A stretch of 64,000 bases of DNA from HXMU1428-3 sp965215715 (GCA_965215715.1 OZ244129.1:2790001-2854000); one strand, 5' to 3'. Shown: positions 25,264 through 34,416, numbered from the stretch's first letter. Program-made: numbers and translations. The notes: a model not told the origin generated them from the sequence alone.

Positions 25264-25794
25264 CTAATAGGTCTTATTATATGAGTTGTATTTTTTACCC
25301 ACGCTGTAAGTCGGTTTTTTGTATTTTTTAGTAGATTTATGTTTGGCGTAATACCGCTTTTTGCGCCCTTTTTTTAAAGGGGTACCGTGTTTGTTGACAC
25401 AATGGTGAAAACGAACACGCGGTCCATTATCGATATGGATATGGTGCATACCGCAACTATATGTGCCAACACCGCCTTTGTGATTGGCTTTTAACCAACG
25501 GGCGACAGCGCCGTATTTTCCTTTGGGTGGGTGGAAATCAACAGCACGGCATGACGCGTGATAGCTGCGTTTGCCTGAGCCTGCAATGCGTGCGCCCGGC
25601 CGGTGGGTTGAGACAATACGTACTGGTCCAAATTTTTTTCGAATTTGGGCCAATTTGTTTTTGATGCTGGCCGGTAAGCAACTTGATTTTGCTGCATAGG
25701 CAGGTGTGGTCATCAGGCCTGATTGCGGCATGAGTGAGAGCACTGCAAACAATGCAGCACTGAGAATCCCTAAGGGGATAATTTTTTTGAACAT
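25264..25794 (-). CDS. YcbK-like M15 family peptidase, exported
   Basis: The start at 25794 gives 176 residues with a signal peptide (MFKKIIPLGILSAALFAVLS, cleavage near AYA-AK). The domain at about residues 40-135 shows the zinc ligands SYHASCRAVDFHP (HxxxxxAxD type) and GMHHIHID (HxH), as in the M15_3 / YcbK group of D,D-carboxypeptidase-like proteins acting on peptidoglycan. The tail of about 35 residues is very rich in Lys and Tyr, which might bind the cell wall or another polyanion. The longer start at 25860 would hide the signal peptide. Confidence 0.9.
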   Translation of the reverse strand: MFKKIIPLGILSAALFAVLSLMPQSGLMTTPAYAAKSSCLPASIKNKLAQIRKKFGPVRIVSTHRPGARIAGSGKRSYHASCRAVDFHPPKGKYGAVARWLKANHKGGVGTYSCGMHHIHIDNGPRVRFHHCVNKHGTPLKKGRKKRYYAKHKSTKKYKKPTYSVGKKYNSYNKTY

Positions 25795-25838
25795 AGATTT
25801 TCTTTTTGATGTTGTACTTACGAAATGAAATTTTGAAT

Positions 25839-25879
25839 AAGGGTCCAGTTTCAAATTCAAACTGGGTCCTTAAGTTTTT
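25839..25879. promoter_or_regulatory. Hairpin in the M15 peptidase leader
   Basis: AAGGGTCCAGTTT (25839-25851) pairs with AAACTGGGTCCTT (25859-25871), a 13-bp stem with two G-T pairs and a seven-base loop. T-run GTTTTTT follows on plus; on minus it lies about 45 bases before the M15 start, so it may be an RNA leader structure. The remaining DNA to 26094 holds no gene. Confidence 0.5.
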
Positions 25880-26094
25880 TAAAATGACTGTTTAAAAGAT
25901 CTCATGGTGAGATGACCTGAAACGCAAAAAGAGGAGTGCGTGGTCTTAGCTTTTAAGCAGTGCGGCGTTATCTAGACCATAGATTGTGCACTTGTCATGA
26001 CTTAAATCTGTGTCAAACTGACGCATCCTTAGGTGGGGTTCCTTAGAGTTTTTTTAAAGGTGCACTAGGGGGGGAAAGATCACTTAAATTTTTA

Positions 26095-26145
26095 AGATTT
26101 GAGATTGTTATTTTGTTGTATAATTTTTGCAACAATCTCAAATCT
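26095..26145. terminator. Strong hairpin 3' of the Sel1-repeat gene
   Basis: AGATTTGAGATTGTT (26095-26109) pairs perfectly with AACAATCTCAAATCT (26131-26145), 15 bp with a 21-base loop that contains an alternative TTGTTG/CAACAA pairing. It starts 22 bp after the minus-strand Sel1 gene. No good T-run follows on minus. Confidence 0.6.
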
Positions 26146-26167
26146 ACTTGTTGTTTACAGTCTGATT

Positions 26168-26776
26168 TTAAAAGTTTTTGTTGAATATATTCTGCTCAAC
26201 GCCATCAGGTATGACTGTGCTGACATTGAAATTGGCTAAAATCAAATCTTTTGCGGTTTGATCATCTTGTGCGGCGGCTTTTCGGATCAGTTCTTTTCCG
26301 GTTTCAATATCTTGTTTCACCCCTTTGCCAAGAATGAGGGCGATGCCATAATAAAGTTGGCCTGAACTAAAGCCGCGATCACTTGTGCGTTTTAGCCAGT
26401 TTGCGGCAGTTACATAATTTTGTTCTACGCCTGAGCCTGTTTCATACATGTTTGCTAAGTATAACATAGAAATATCATGTCCATTCTTTGCGCATGTTAA
26501 AAGCGCTGGATAGGCTTTTTTGCTTTGACCGGCTTTTCTCAGTTCGTGGGCTTTCCAACATAAAACAGTTAGGGTGCCGTTGGTTTTGCCCATTTTCATT
26601 TTCTCTAATTGATATTCGATACTTTCTTCTATTGGGTTGGTTATTCCGTATTCGTCAATCAGAGTTTCGCGCTCTTGTGAGCTGTTGGCTTTGGCAGGTA
26701 ACAATCCTATGAGGCTATATATGATTAAGAGTAGGCTCGCCTGTTTTAAAACTTTTAGTGGTTTGGAGGGGATCAT
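26168..26776 (-). CDS. Sel1-repeat protein, exported
   Basis: The 202-residue protein starts at an ATG preceded by AAGGAG and has a signal peptide (residues about 8-30, ending KANS). Two or three Sel1-type helical repeats follow (residues about 75-185), for example MLYLANMYETGSGVEQNYVT and LYYGIALILGKGVKQDIETG. Such repeats mediate protein contacts, often in envelope or signalling proteins. No partner is visible beside it; the DCC gene is divergent. Confidence 0.88.
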   Translation of the reverse strand: MIPSKPLKVLKQASLLLIIYSLIGLLPAKANSSQERETLIDEYGITNPIEESIEYQLEKMKMGKTNGTLTVLCWKAHELRKAGQSKKAYPALLTCAKNGHDISMLYLANMYETGSGVEQNYVTAANWLKRTSDRGFSSGQLYYGIALILGKGVKQDIETGKELIRKAAAQDDQTAKDLILANFNVSTVIPDGVEQNIFNKNF

Positions 26777-26967
26777 GTTTTTCTCCTTGATGCCATTTGT
26801 GTGTTGGTCAGGCTTTAAAACATAAAGGAAAAAGACAGCTTTATTTGTAAGAAGATCGTTATTTAATGTAACTTAAATATTGATCTTTTACATAAGAATA
26901 CAATTATTTTACTTTATTATTTGTATTTCTATAAATTAAAAGATTTAGTTTTGAGAGGGACCCTTCA

Positions 26968-27432
26968 ATGCAAGGAGAACTAAACTATAAGTCTTATGGT
27001 TATCTAAACGGTGTGGAGCTACATGGTTGGGATGGTCAGAAACCGTTGATTGTTTTTGATGGGGTTTGTGTTTTGTGTTCCAGTTTTATTCATTGGGTGT
27101 TGGCTCGAGATCGTGAAAAACAATTTCTTTTTACCACCGCGCAATCATCTCTTGGTCAAGCGCTTTACCGACATTTTGAGCTCAACACTCAAGAGTTTGA
27201 AACCAATTTGGTGATTGTGGATGGCCAAGTGAAAATGCGTATGCAGGCTTTCTTTTTGGTGTGTCGAACCATTGGTTATCCATGGCGTCTTCTTTGCGTT
27301 TTAGGTGCTCTGCCAAATTTTGTTTTGGATTGGGTTTATGAGCGTATAAAGCGTAATCGTTATGCAGTGTTTGGGAAACGGGAAACTTGTATGGTACCGG
27401 GACCTGATATTGAAAACCGATTTATTTTATAA
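26968..27432 (+). CDS. DCC family thiol-disulfide oxidoreductase-like protein (DUF393)
   Basis: The 154-residue protein has the family motif FDGVCVLCSSFIHWVLARD near residues 29-47, with the CxxC redox pair after an Asp-Gly, and a hydrophobic helical remainder with FLVCRTIGYPW. The DCC family is thought to be redox-active, but its substrates are unknown. The gene is nine bases before the DUF4166 gene, and the two are often found together. Confidence 0.9.
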   Translation: MQGELNYKSYGYLNGVELHGWDGQKPLIVFDGVCVLCSSFIHWVLARDREKQFLFTTAQSSLGQALYRHFELNTQEFETNLVIVDGQVKMRMQAFFLVCRTIGYPWRLLCVLGALPNFVLDWVYERIKRNRYAVFGKRETCMVPGPDIENRFIL

Positions 27433-27441
27433 GGACAGTTC

Positions 27442-27984
27442 ATGCTCTTTCATGAAATTTTTGGGCTGAGATTTGATGACATGCCAAAGGTTTGGCGCAC
27501 GTTTCATACTGTGAGCGGCAACCATTGTTATCATGGGAAAGCTGAGGTTGTACGAGGGAGGGGTTTGTTGACGGGGGTGTTGGCTTGGTTGCTTAAATTG
27601 CCGCCAACCTCACATGTGCCGATTGAATTGACAATTGAGAAGGATAACCAGGGGGAGATTTGGCATCGGCAATTTGGGACGTATAATTTTTCAACCCTAT
27701 TGTCGCCAGCAAAGGGGGAGATGCCACTTTGTCTTTATGAAACTTATTTTCCGTTTCGTTTTTGTGTTGCTTTGCAAGTTGATGAAATGCGCGTGCAGTG
27801 GACATTGTATGATTGGTGGTTTTTAGGCGTTAAGTTGCCCAAAGCTTTGGTGCCTATTAGCAAGACCATTGAGTATGTAGACAATGAGGGGCGGTATGCG
27901 TTTGATATTGATTTGCATATCCGGTTTTTAGGGCCGTTGATTGCTTATAAAGGATGGCTTGAGGTTGAAAAGAATACGGTTTGA
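27442..27984 (+). CDS. DUF4166 domain protein
   Basis: The 180-residue soluble-looking protein carries the DUF4166 pattern: MPKVWRTFHTVSGNHCYHGKAEV at residues 13-35, GLLTGVLAWLLKLPP, IWHRQFGTYNF and DEMRVQWTLYDWWFLGVKLP. The function of the domain is not known. It forms a two-gene unit with the DCC gene and ends three bases before the convergent pit gene, leaving no space for a terminator. Confidence 0.85.
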   Translation: MLFHEIFGLRFDDMPKVWRTFHTVSGNHCYHGKAEVVRGRGLLTGVLAWLLKLPPTSHVPIELTIEKDNQGEIWHRQFGTYNFSTLLSPAKGEMPLCLYETYFPFRFCVALQVDEMRVQWTLYDWWFLGVKLPKALVPISKTIEYVDNEGRYAFDIDLHIRFLGPLIAYKGWLEVEKNTV

Positions 27985-27987
27985 GCT

Positions 27988-29517
27988 TTATGGCGTTCCG
28001 GCAATATTTTTCAATATGAAAAAGATGATGGCTGATAGAGTGGCAGCGGCCGGTACGGTGATGATCCAGGCTGAGATGATGACCATGAAGTGAGACCTGC
28101 GAACCAATTTGCGGCGTTGCTTTTCTTGAGAAATGATTTTTTTGGCTGTTTTTGTTGGAACAGCCTGGCTTTTCTTTTTGATGTATTTTTTGCGCCGTTT
28201 GCTGGCGCTTGTGTAATATTCTCTGAAAAAACCAACACCGAATACGGCACCAACCGCAATGTGTGTGGAGCTGACAGGCAGGCCCAGCGCTGAGGCGAAA
28301 ATAACTGTTATGGCAGCAGCCAAAGCGACACAAAAGGCGCGCATTGGGTTCATTTTGGTGATTTCATTGCCAACCATGCGGATGAGGGTGGGGCCATATA
28401 GAAAAAGCCCCAAGCTAATGCCCACACCGCCTATGAGCATGACCCAGGTTGGAATGTTTACTTTTGTCGCGATGTCACCTGATTGCACAGAATGGAGGAT
28501 GGCGGCCAGTGGCCCAACTGCGTTGGCAACATCGTTGGCACCATGGGCGAATGATAAAAGAGCTGCAGAGCAAATGAGAGGGAAATGAAATAGGCTGCGC
28601 AAAGATTGGTTGCGGTTTTCTAACCCAATGCATTGTTTGGCAATGATAGGGCGCATGGCAAAATAAACGCCGACAAAGATGAGAATTGATAGGATAATGA
28701 TTAAATTTGTTTCTGGGCGCCAGATTTTTTTAAACCCTTTCATCATGAGATAGGCGGAAAAGGCTGCTGCCATGATGCTTATGAGAATTGGCAACCAGCG
28801 CTGAGCGGCTTTTATTTTATCGTCTTGATAAATGATAAAACTTTTGATGAAGGCTAGAAAAATGGCTGCAATGACCCCGCCAAGAACAGGTGAAATAATC
28901 CAGCTTGCAGCAATGGCTGACATGGTGACCCAATTGACCGCATTAAGGCCAACAGCGGCAATGCCTGCGCCCATGACCCCGCCAACCACGGCATGGGTGG
29001 TTGAAACAGGGGCGCGCAAATAGGTTGCCAGATTGACCCAAATGGCAGAGGCCAGCAAAGCTGCCATCATGGCCCAGACAAACGTGTCTGAATCCGGCAC
29101 CAGGCTTGGATCTATAATGCCCTTAGAGATAGTTTTTACAACGTCTCCGCCAGCAAGTAGGGCACCGGCACATTCAAAAACAGCGGCAATGATAAGAGCG
29201 CCAAACATTGTTAAGGCTTTTGAGCCAACGGCGGGCCCCACATTGTTGGCAACATCATTTGCGCCAATGTTAAGCGCCATATAGCCGCCAATGATGGCAG
29301 CAACGATTATGATGAATGAATTGGGCTGATCACCAAGGATGGTGGCGGCAATTACACCGGCCGTGATCAAAAACAAAAAGGCAAGACTTGGGGTGACCAG
29401 ATTGTTTGAGGTGAACCGTGTAGCGTCTTCTAATTTTGTGAGTTTTTGTAGATCTTTGTCTAAGGTTGATTTTTTGGGGTTTATGTTCAGATCAGGTTTA
29501 TTATTCGTATCTGGCAT
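27988..29517 (-). CDS. pit: Inorganic phosphate transporter, PiT family
   Basis: PiT proteins move metal phosphate with protons across the inner membrane. The 509-residue protein has about ten to twelve helices and the two internally repeated PHO4 signatures: GANDVANNVGPAVG near residue 105 and GANDVANAVGPLAA near 325. A hydrophilic Lys-rich stretch (residues about 440-475) sits between the last helices, and about 35 polar residues precede the first helix. No PhoU/DUF47 gene is next to it, though this is common in other species. Confidence 0.94.
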   Translation of the reverse strand: MPDTNNKPDLNINPKKSTLDKDLQKLTKLEDATRFTSNNLVTPSLAFLFLITAGVIAATILGDQPNSFIIIVAAIIGGYMALNIGANDVANNVGPAVGSKALTMFGALIIAAVFECAGALLAGGDVVKTISKGIIDPSLVPDSDTFVWAMMAALLASAIWVNLATYLRAPVSTTHAVVGGVMGAGIAAVGLNAVNWVTMSAIAASWIISPVLGGVIAAIFLAFIKSFIIYQDDKIKAAQRWLPILISIMAAAFSAYLMMKGFKKIWRPETNLIIILSILIFVGVYFAMRPIIAKQCIGLENRNQSLRSLFHFPLICSAALLSFAHGANDVANAVGPLAAILHSVQSGDIATKVNIPTWVMLIGGVGISLGLFLYGPTLIRMVGNEITKMNPMRAFCVALAAAITVIFASALGLPVSSTHIAVGAVFGVGFFREYYTSASKRRKKYIKKKSQAVPTKTAKKIISQEKQRRKLVRRSHFMVIISAWIITVPAAATLSAIIFFILKNIAGTP

Positions 29518-29599
29518 TTAATTTGCCTTTGCCTTGATGATGTGTTGCCCCCTTTTACGTTATTCTTTGTTAAATTGGCAAGTGATCAAAGCTTTAAGC

Positions 29600-30082
29600 C
29601 TAACCTTTCAGCGTAAGTGTTTGTTTTTTGCCCTTTTTTATCGTGAGCAAGAGCTGGGATAGCTCTTCTTCATCTACGTGTTGAGCGGCTTGTTCTTGGG
29701 TGAACCAGGCGATCTCTCGTTGGTCTTTTTCTGGCCAGGTGATGTCTTGCTTGGTGACGTGAAGGGGGTAGACCTCAACTTTGCACATGACAGAGGCAAA
29801 GGTGTGCAGCTTTTTTTTGTAAATGTAAGTGCCAAGATATGATTTGCTGATGGGCCCGTGTAGGCCTGCTTCTTGTTGGGCTTCTATTTCAGCCATTTGA
29901 TGATTTGCTATATTGGTTTTTGGCCAGCCTTTGGGAATGATCCACCGGTTCGTTTCTCGTGATGTTATCAGGCAGATGAGCAGATCTTTTTTGACAAAAA
30001 TAAAGGGTAGCGCTGCAACTTGTCTATTAAGCCGTTTTGTTTGTTTTTTGGTTGGCAGTTTTATATTTGCAATGGGACTCAT
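29600..30082 (-). CDS. Nudix hydrolase with degenerate Nudix box
   Basis: The 160-residue protein is a single Nudix domain. The box reads IPKGWPKTNIANHQMAEIEA and QQEAGL near residues 50-78. Two of the expected acidic residues are replaced (Arg-Glu becomes Ile-Glu, the first Glu is absent), as in several alphaproteobacterial homologues that keep PKGWP. Pyrophosphate-bond hydrolysis of a nucleotide derivative is likely but the substrate is unknown. It stands alone. Confidence 0.85.
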   Translation of the reverse strand: MSPIANIKLPTKKQTKRLNRQVAALPFIFVKKDLLICLITSRETNRWIIPKGWPKTNIANHQMAEIEAQQEAGLHGPISKSYLGTYIYKKKLHTFASVMCKVEVYPLHVTKQDITWPEKDQREIAWFTQEQAAQHVDEEELSQLLLTIKKGKKQTLTLKG

Positions 30083-30227
30083 CAGACAATTGTTGTTGCT
30101 ATGATCTTATAAATATATCTCGGTTCTATTTTGGCGCGATTTATTAAATTATGTGTTTAGAAATGATAAGGCAAGTTAAGTTTGATTGCCACTCTCATTG
30201 GACGCCTTTTTTTCAGCAGAGCTTTTA

Positions 30228-32282
30228 TCAAGCTTTGACTTTCATGTTCTCACCGATTGCAGAGATTAATGTCAGGCTGTTGGTAATCGGTGCCAGGCAA
30301 TGTTGGCCTGTGCAAAGATAGGCAGTGCTTTTATTCTCTAGGGTTGTTTTGCCATGAGCTGGGGAAGAAGCGGGGATAGTTTCCGTCTCGTCGATAAGTT
30401 GAACGATCAGATTTGGGGCTGATACGGTTTTGGCCAGGTCTTGCATGTCTTGGGCTGTTTGTTGATCGTCTTTGGCTTTGATGATGATCAAGTGCAGGGG
30501 GTCCATAATATCTATGGCGCTGGCCAGCAAGCCGATGTGAGAAAAGATGTTTTTGGCAATGGCAGCTCCAAAGGCTTGAACGGTTTTTTGTGCTTTTTCT
30601 CTTAACGTTTCATCGCCTGTTAGACAATAGAGTGTCATTAAATTTGAAACCATAATGGCATTGGCATTTGGCGTGGCCTCATCAGCGCCTGTTTTGCCGC
30701 GGATGATCACATCTTGGCGGTGTTTTGACGTGGTGAAATAGGCGCCATAGTCTGGGCACCAAAAGTCTTCGTTTGCTGTTTGCAGCAGAGAGAGGGCTTT
30801 TTGTAGATAGGTTTTGTCGTTGGTGCTTTGATAAAGGGTGAGGCTGGCGCGAATGAGGTGAGCGAAATCTTGTATCAGGGCTGGGCTGGTGCATTTGCCC
30901 GCGCAATAGGAATGGTGCAGGCCTTCGTCTTTTGTGATCATGTGATCAATGATGAAGTGATAGGCGGTTTTGGCCAGCTCTTGCCATTTTGGTTGGTTGA
31001 AGGTGTCGCTGGCTTGGGTGAGTGCGGCGATCATCATGCCATTCCAGTCTGTTAAGATTTTATCATCAAGCCCGGGACGGGTTCGTTTGTTGCGCGCCTC
31101 TAGCAAGGTTGTTTTTAAAGTATTTAGTTTTTGTTCGTCTTCATTACTGAGGAGTTCTGGTGATTGAAGGCGGTTGGGGATGGTTTTGCCTTCCCAATTG
31201 CCTTGATCGCTTACATCATAATGTTTGGCAAAAAATTCATAATTCTCGCCAAGCAACGATTTTATCTCTTGGGCTTGCCAGACATAAAATTTGCCCTCCT
31301 CGCCTTCGCTGTCTGCGTCTAACGATGCGGCAAAGGCCCCTTCTTTCAGTAACATTTCGCGTTCAGCCCAGTTGATGATTTCTTCGATCCGTATTTTTAA
31401 CAATGGAGTTTTGGTTTGTTTGTAAACCTGGGTGGCCAATTCAACCATCAGCGCGTTGTCATAGAGCATTTTTTCAAAATGGGGGACAAGCCATTGCTCA
31501 TCAACAGCATAGCGGGCCAGACCACCGCCAATGTGATCGTAAATGCCGCCTTGAAAGACGCTTTGTAACAGATGTTCCACGTTGGTTTGGGTTTGTTGTT
31601 GATCAAAGCGCAGGCCTACACGCCAGAGAAAATTAAACAAAGGGTATTGGGGAAATTTGGGCGCGCCGCGCAAGCCGCCATTGTGTCCATCCATCATCTC
31701 ACCCATGCGCTGGGTGACATTGCGCAAGATGTCGTCTGAGATTTCTGGGCCCATCATTTTGGGTTTTTGCGGGGCGATGAGTTGGGTGAGGCTGGTGGCG
31801 TTGTGCATTACGGCCTCATTATCATCGCGATAAATTTTTTCGGCATATTCTAGCGCTTGGGCAAAAGAAGGGCGGCCAAAGCTCTGGATGGGGGGAAAGT
31901 AAGTGCCGCCCCAATAGGGCTTGGCATCGGGGGTTAAAAACATGGTAAGCGGCCAGCCACCTTGCTCGCCCAAGTGGTGCAGCGCGGCCATATAAATGGC
32001 GTCAATATCGGGGCGCTCTTCGCGGTCAACTTTGATGTTGATGAATTTTTCATTCATCAGTTGGGCCGTTTGCTCATCTTCAAAACTTTCATGGGCCATG
32101 ACATGGCACCAATGACAAGCGGCATACCCTATGGAGATAAGGATGGGTTTATTTTGTGTTTTGGCAGCCTCTAATGCCTCCGGCCCCCAGGGCCACCAAT
32201 GGACGGGATTGTCTTTGTGTTGCAACAGATAGGGGCTTGTTTCTTGGTCAAGTTGGTTTTTATCAGGGGTCGATGAGGACAT
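30228..32282 (-). CDS. Thioredoxin-domain DUF255 protein (YyaL type)
   Basis: The 684-residue protein (start ATG 32282) has the DUF255 N-terminal thioredoxin-like domain with SPYLLQHKDNPVHWWPWG near residue 15 and ACHWCHVMAHESFED near 53 (CxxC), RPDIDAIYM, then a long alpha/alpha toroid resembling glycosidases, for example GGIYDHIGGGLARYAVDE and DWNGMMIAAL. These proteins are widespread but of uncertain function. A longer start at 32369 would run into a decayed palindromic repeat, so it was not chosen. Confidence 0.92.
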   Translation of the reverse strand: MSSSTPDKNQLDQETSPYLLQHKDNPVHWWPWGPEALEAAKTQNKPILISIGYAACHWCHVMAHESFEDEQTAQLMNEKFINIKVDREERPDIDAIYMAALHHLGEQGGWPLTMFLTPDAKPYWGGTYFPPIQSFGRPSFAQALEYAEKIYRDDNEAVMHNATSLTQLIAPQKPKMMGPEISDDILRNVTQRMGEMMDGHNGGLRGAPKFPQYPLFNFLWRVGLRFDQQQTQTNVEHLLQSVFQGGIYDHIGGGLARYAVDEQWLVPHFEKMLYDNALMVELATQVYKQTKTPLLKIRIEEIINWAEREMLLKEGAFAASLDADSEGEEGKFYVWQAQEIKSLLGENYEFFAKHYDVSDQGNWEGKTIPNRLQSPELLSNEDEQKLNTLKTTLLEARNKRTRPGLDDKILTDWNGMMIAALTQASDTFNQPKWQELAKTAYHFIIDHMITKDEGLHHSYCAGKCTSPALIQDFAHLIRASLTLYQSTNDKTYLQKALSLLQTANEDFWCPDYGAYFTTSKHRQDVIIRGKTGADEATPNANAIMVSNLMTLYCLTGDETLREKAQKTVQAFGAAIAKNIFSHIGLLASAIDIMDPLHLIIIKAKDDQQTAQDMQDLAKTVSAPNLIVQLIDETETIPASSPAHGKTTLENKSTAYLCTGQHCLAPITNSLTLISAIGENMKVKA

Positions 32283-32340
32283 TGAGATTGGCTTTCGGTC
32301 GGGGGCTTTTTTAATTGTATAATCTTTAAGCGTTGATTTT

Positions 32341-32465
32341 TGCATTTTGAAGGGACTTGTCAAGGGCACTCGTTTTGGCTTGTTGTGTTCTTTAGTGGTG
32401 TTTTAGGGCGCTTTCCAGCATCTCAAAATGCAGATGTCTTGCACTAGAATTTCAGGTAAGGTGCC
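32341..32465. repeat. Long palindromic element, decayed copy G
   Basis: GCATTTTGAAGGGACTTGTC followed by AAGGG at 32342-32366 matches the left inner arm of the family, and TCAAAATGCAGATGTCTTG at 32422-32441 the right arm, with TAAGGTGCC at its end. The middle no longer pairs and the outer left arm is missing. It lies between divergent genes, unlike all intact copies. Confidence 0.7.
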
Positions 32466-32494
32466 GGCAAACGAAATAGGTATTGGTTGGTTTT

Positions 32495-33829
32495 ATGAGT
32501 GCTGAGACAATTTATGCGCTTTCTAGTGGGCAAGGGGTTGCTGGTGTTGGGGTGATCCGGCTTTCAGGCAGCGGTGTGAGGGATGTTTTGCATCGTTTTT
32601 GTGGCCGTGTACCTGAGCCGCGGCGGGCGTTGCTTTGTGAGTTAAAACACCCTGTTGATGGAAGCTTTCTTGATCAGGCGTTGGTGCTGTATTTTAAGGG
32701 GCCCAACAGTTTTACCGGCGAAGATGTAGCAGAATTTCATGTCCATGGTGGGCGGGCCGTGATTGAGGGGGTGCTGTCTGCCCTTGGGGTGTTGCCGTTT
32801 TCGCGCATGGCAGAGGCTGGCGAGTTTTCGCGGCGCGGGTTTGAAAATGGAAAGCTTGATTTGCTGGAAGTGGAAGGGCTGGCTGATTTAATCGCAGCAG
32901 ATACAGCGGCGCAAAAATCACAAGCCTTGCAGCAAATGAGGGGGGTGTTTTCTGCTCTTTATGAACAATGGCGGGCCGATTTGATCACCGCCATTGCTTT
33001 GGTGGAATCGGCGCTTGATTTTTCTGATGAAGGCGATGTGCCGGAGGATATTGCGGGCCAGGCTAGCCCCCGGATAAACGCGCTTTATGAGGCCATTGAG
33101 GCTCACCTTAATGATGGCCATCGCGGTGAGATTGTCAGGGAGGGCTTTAAAGTTGTGATTGCTGGCCCGCCCAATGCTGGCAAATCTGCTCTGTTAAATG
33201 CTCTAGCCAAGCGCGATGTGGCAATTGTTTCTGATGAGGCGGGCACGACACGTGATGTGATTGAGGTGCGCCTTGATGTGAACGGCTTGCCGGTTATTGT
33301 CTCTGACACGGCGGGTTTGCGAGAGACTTCAAGCAAGGTTGAACAAGAGGGCATTCGCCGTAGTTTTATGGAAGTTGACCGGGCCGGTTTGGTGCTCTGG
33401 TTGGTTGATGGGGCCGCGCCAAGCTTGGATGTGCCAGATGAATTGTCTGGGCAAGACAGGCCGGTTCTTACCGTGTGGAACAAGCTTGATGTGGGCCCGG
33501 TTGACCCTTCTTTTGAGCCCAAGATTGACTTGGCGCTTTCAGCCCAGGCAGGGCAGGGGCTTGGTCAGCTGGTTGAGGAAATTGGCAGGCAAGCCAGTCT
33601 TCAAGTGGGCTCAGGTGAAGGGGTGCTCATCACCCGGGCGCGCCATCGTGATTTGTTACTAAGGGTGATGGAAGCTTTGAGCGATTTTCTTGAGGGGGAT
33701 TTGGTGGACACTGAATTACGGGCGGAAGATTTGCGCCGTGCCGCTTTTGCTCTGGGGCGGTTGACCGGCAAAGTTGATGTTGAAGATGTTTTGGATAAGC
33801 TGTTTGTTGAATTTTGCATCGGTAAATAG
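32495..33829 (+). CDS. mnmE: tRNA modification GTPase MnmE (TrmE)
   Basis: MnmE with MnmG makes the 5-carboxymethylaminomethyl group of wobble uridine 34. The ATG at 32495 gives 444 residues starting MSAETIYALSSGQGVAGVGV. It has the N-terminal folate-binding domain (GPNSFTGEDVAEFHVHGG near 70), a helical domain, the inserted G domain with GPPNAGKSALLNAL near 224, DTAGLRE and NKLD, and the C-terminal CIGK with the conserved cysteine. mnmG follows after an unusually long 900-bp spacer. Confidence 0.97.
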   Translation: MSAETIYALSSGQGVAGVGVIRLSGSGVRDVLHRFCGRVPEPRRALLCELKHPVDGSFLDQALVLYFKGPNSFTGEDVAEFHVHGGRAVIEGVLSALGVLPFSRMAEAGEFSRRGFENGKLDLLEVEGLADLIAADTAAQKSQALQQMRGVFSALYEQWRADLITAIALVESALDFSDEGDVPEDIAGQASPRINALYEAIEAHLNDGHRGEIVREGFKVVIAGPPNAGKSALLNALAKRDVAIVSDEAGTTRDVIEVRLDVNGLPVIVSDTAGLRETSSKVEQEGIRRSFMEVDRAGLVLWLVDGAAPSLDVPDELSGQDRPVLTVWNKLDVGPVDPSFEPKIDLALSAQAGQGLGQLVEEIGRQASLQVGSGEGVLITRARHRDLLLRVMEALSDFLEGDLVDTELRAEDLRRAAFALGRLTGKVDVEDVLDKLFVEFCIGK

Positions 33830-33892
33830 GGCTTGGAGGGTCACGGAAGGTACCTTCATCCGGGGATGATTTGAGATTTCTTTACTTGAAAA

Positions 33893-33908
33893 TGTTTCAC
33901 GTGAGTCA
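33893..33908. other. parS-like site 1 (half-site)
   Basis: TGTTTCACGTGAGTCA keeps the left half of the parS consensus TGTTTCACGTGAAACA but has three changes on the right. It may bind ParB weakly. Confidence 0.5.
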
Positions 33909-33929
33909 AGCCTCCCCCTTTCATGGGGA

Positions 33930-33945
33930 GGAATCACGTGAGTCA
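33930..33945. other. parS-like site 2 (degenerate)
   Basis: GGAATCACGTGAGTCA shares TCACGTGA and the same GTCAA right flank as site 1, 37 bp away, but matches parS poorly. A hairpin lies between the two. Confidence 0.35.
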
Positions 33946-34123
33946 AAAGAGTCAGATTTGGTGTTCCTCCCCAATTTTTGGGACTCCCTCCCCACTTTTT
34001 TATCCTCCCTCCCCAGTTTTTGGAGCCAAGAGTCGTTTCCTCCAGCTGGTTTTTTGAAATTTTGGAAGCCGAAATTTGGGGGGCTTGGTTTTCATATTGG
34101 CGGGATTGATTTTGAGTTTGGGT

Positions 34124-34139
34124 TTTTTCACGTGAAATT
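34124..34139. other. parS-like site 3 (degenerate)
   Basis: TTTTTCACGTGAAATT has the CACGTGAAA core with three changes at the outer positions relative to TGTTTCACGTGAAACA. Confidence 0.45.
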
Positions 34140-34286
34140 GTGATGGGCTTGAAGGGTGACTTCTTGAGTTTGTGAGGCTTGGAAAATTTTTAGGGAGGGA
34201 TGAGACTGGACTCATAGGTTGAATCCAACAAAGAATACAACCAAGCATGCTATGATCTTCTGTTTAAGGACGAAGAGTGAGCTTTT

Positions 34287-34302
34287 TGTTTCACGTGAAA
34301 CG
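34287..34302. other. parS site 4
   Basis: TGTTTCACGTGAAACG matches the parS consensus at 15 of 16 positions. It lies in the non-coding mnmE-mnmG spacer, 6 kb from parB. Confidence 0.9.
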
Positions 34303-34400
34303 GCAAATTATGAATGTGGTAATCTATTACCTCTTAGATCTTTCTTCCTTTTTTGATTTTCATGACACAGAGATGAAATGAGATGTCAGCGATGAAGATT

Positions 34401-34416
34401 TGATTCACGTGAAACA
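34401..34416. other. parS-like site 5
   Basis: TGATTCACGTGAAACA differs from the consensus only by A at position three. The same variant occurs at sites 6 and 8. Confidence 0.8.

Noticed and set aside
33871..34143. 90-codon frame in the mnmE-mnmG spacer
   Set aside because: The peptide is repetitive in Phe, Pro and Ser, arises from CT-rich repeats and parS sites, and shows no domain.
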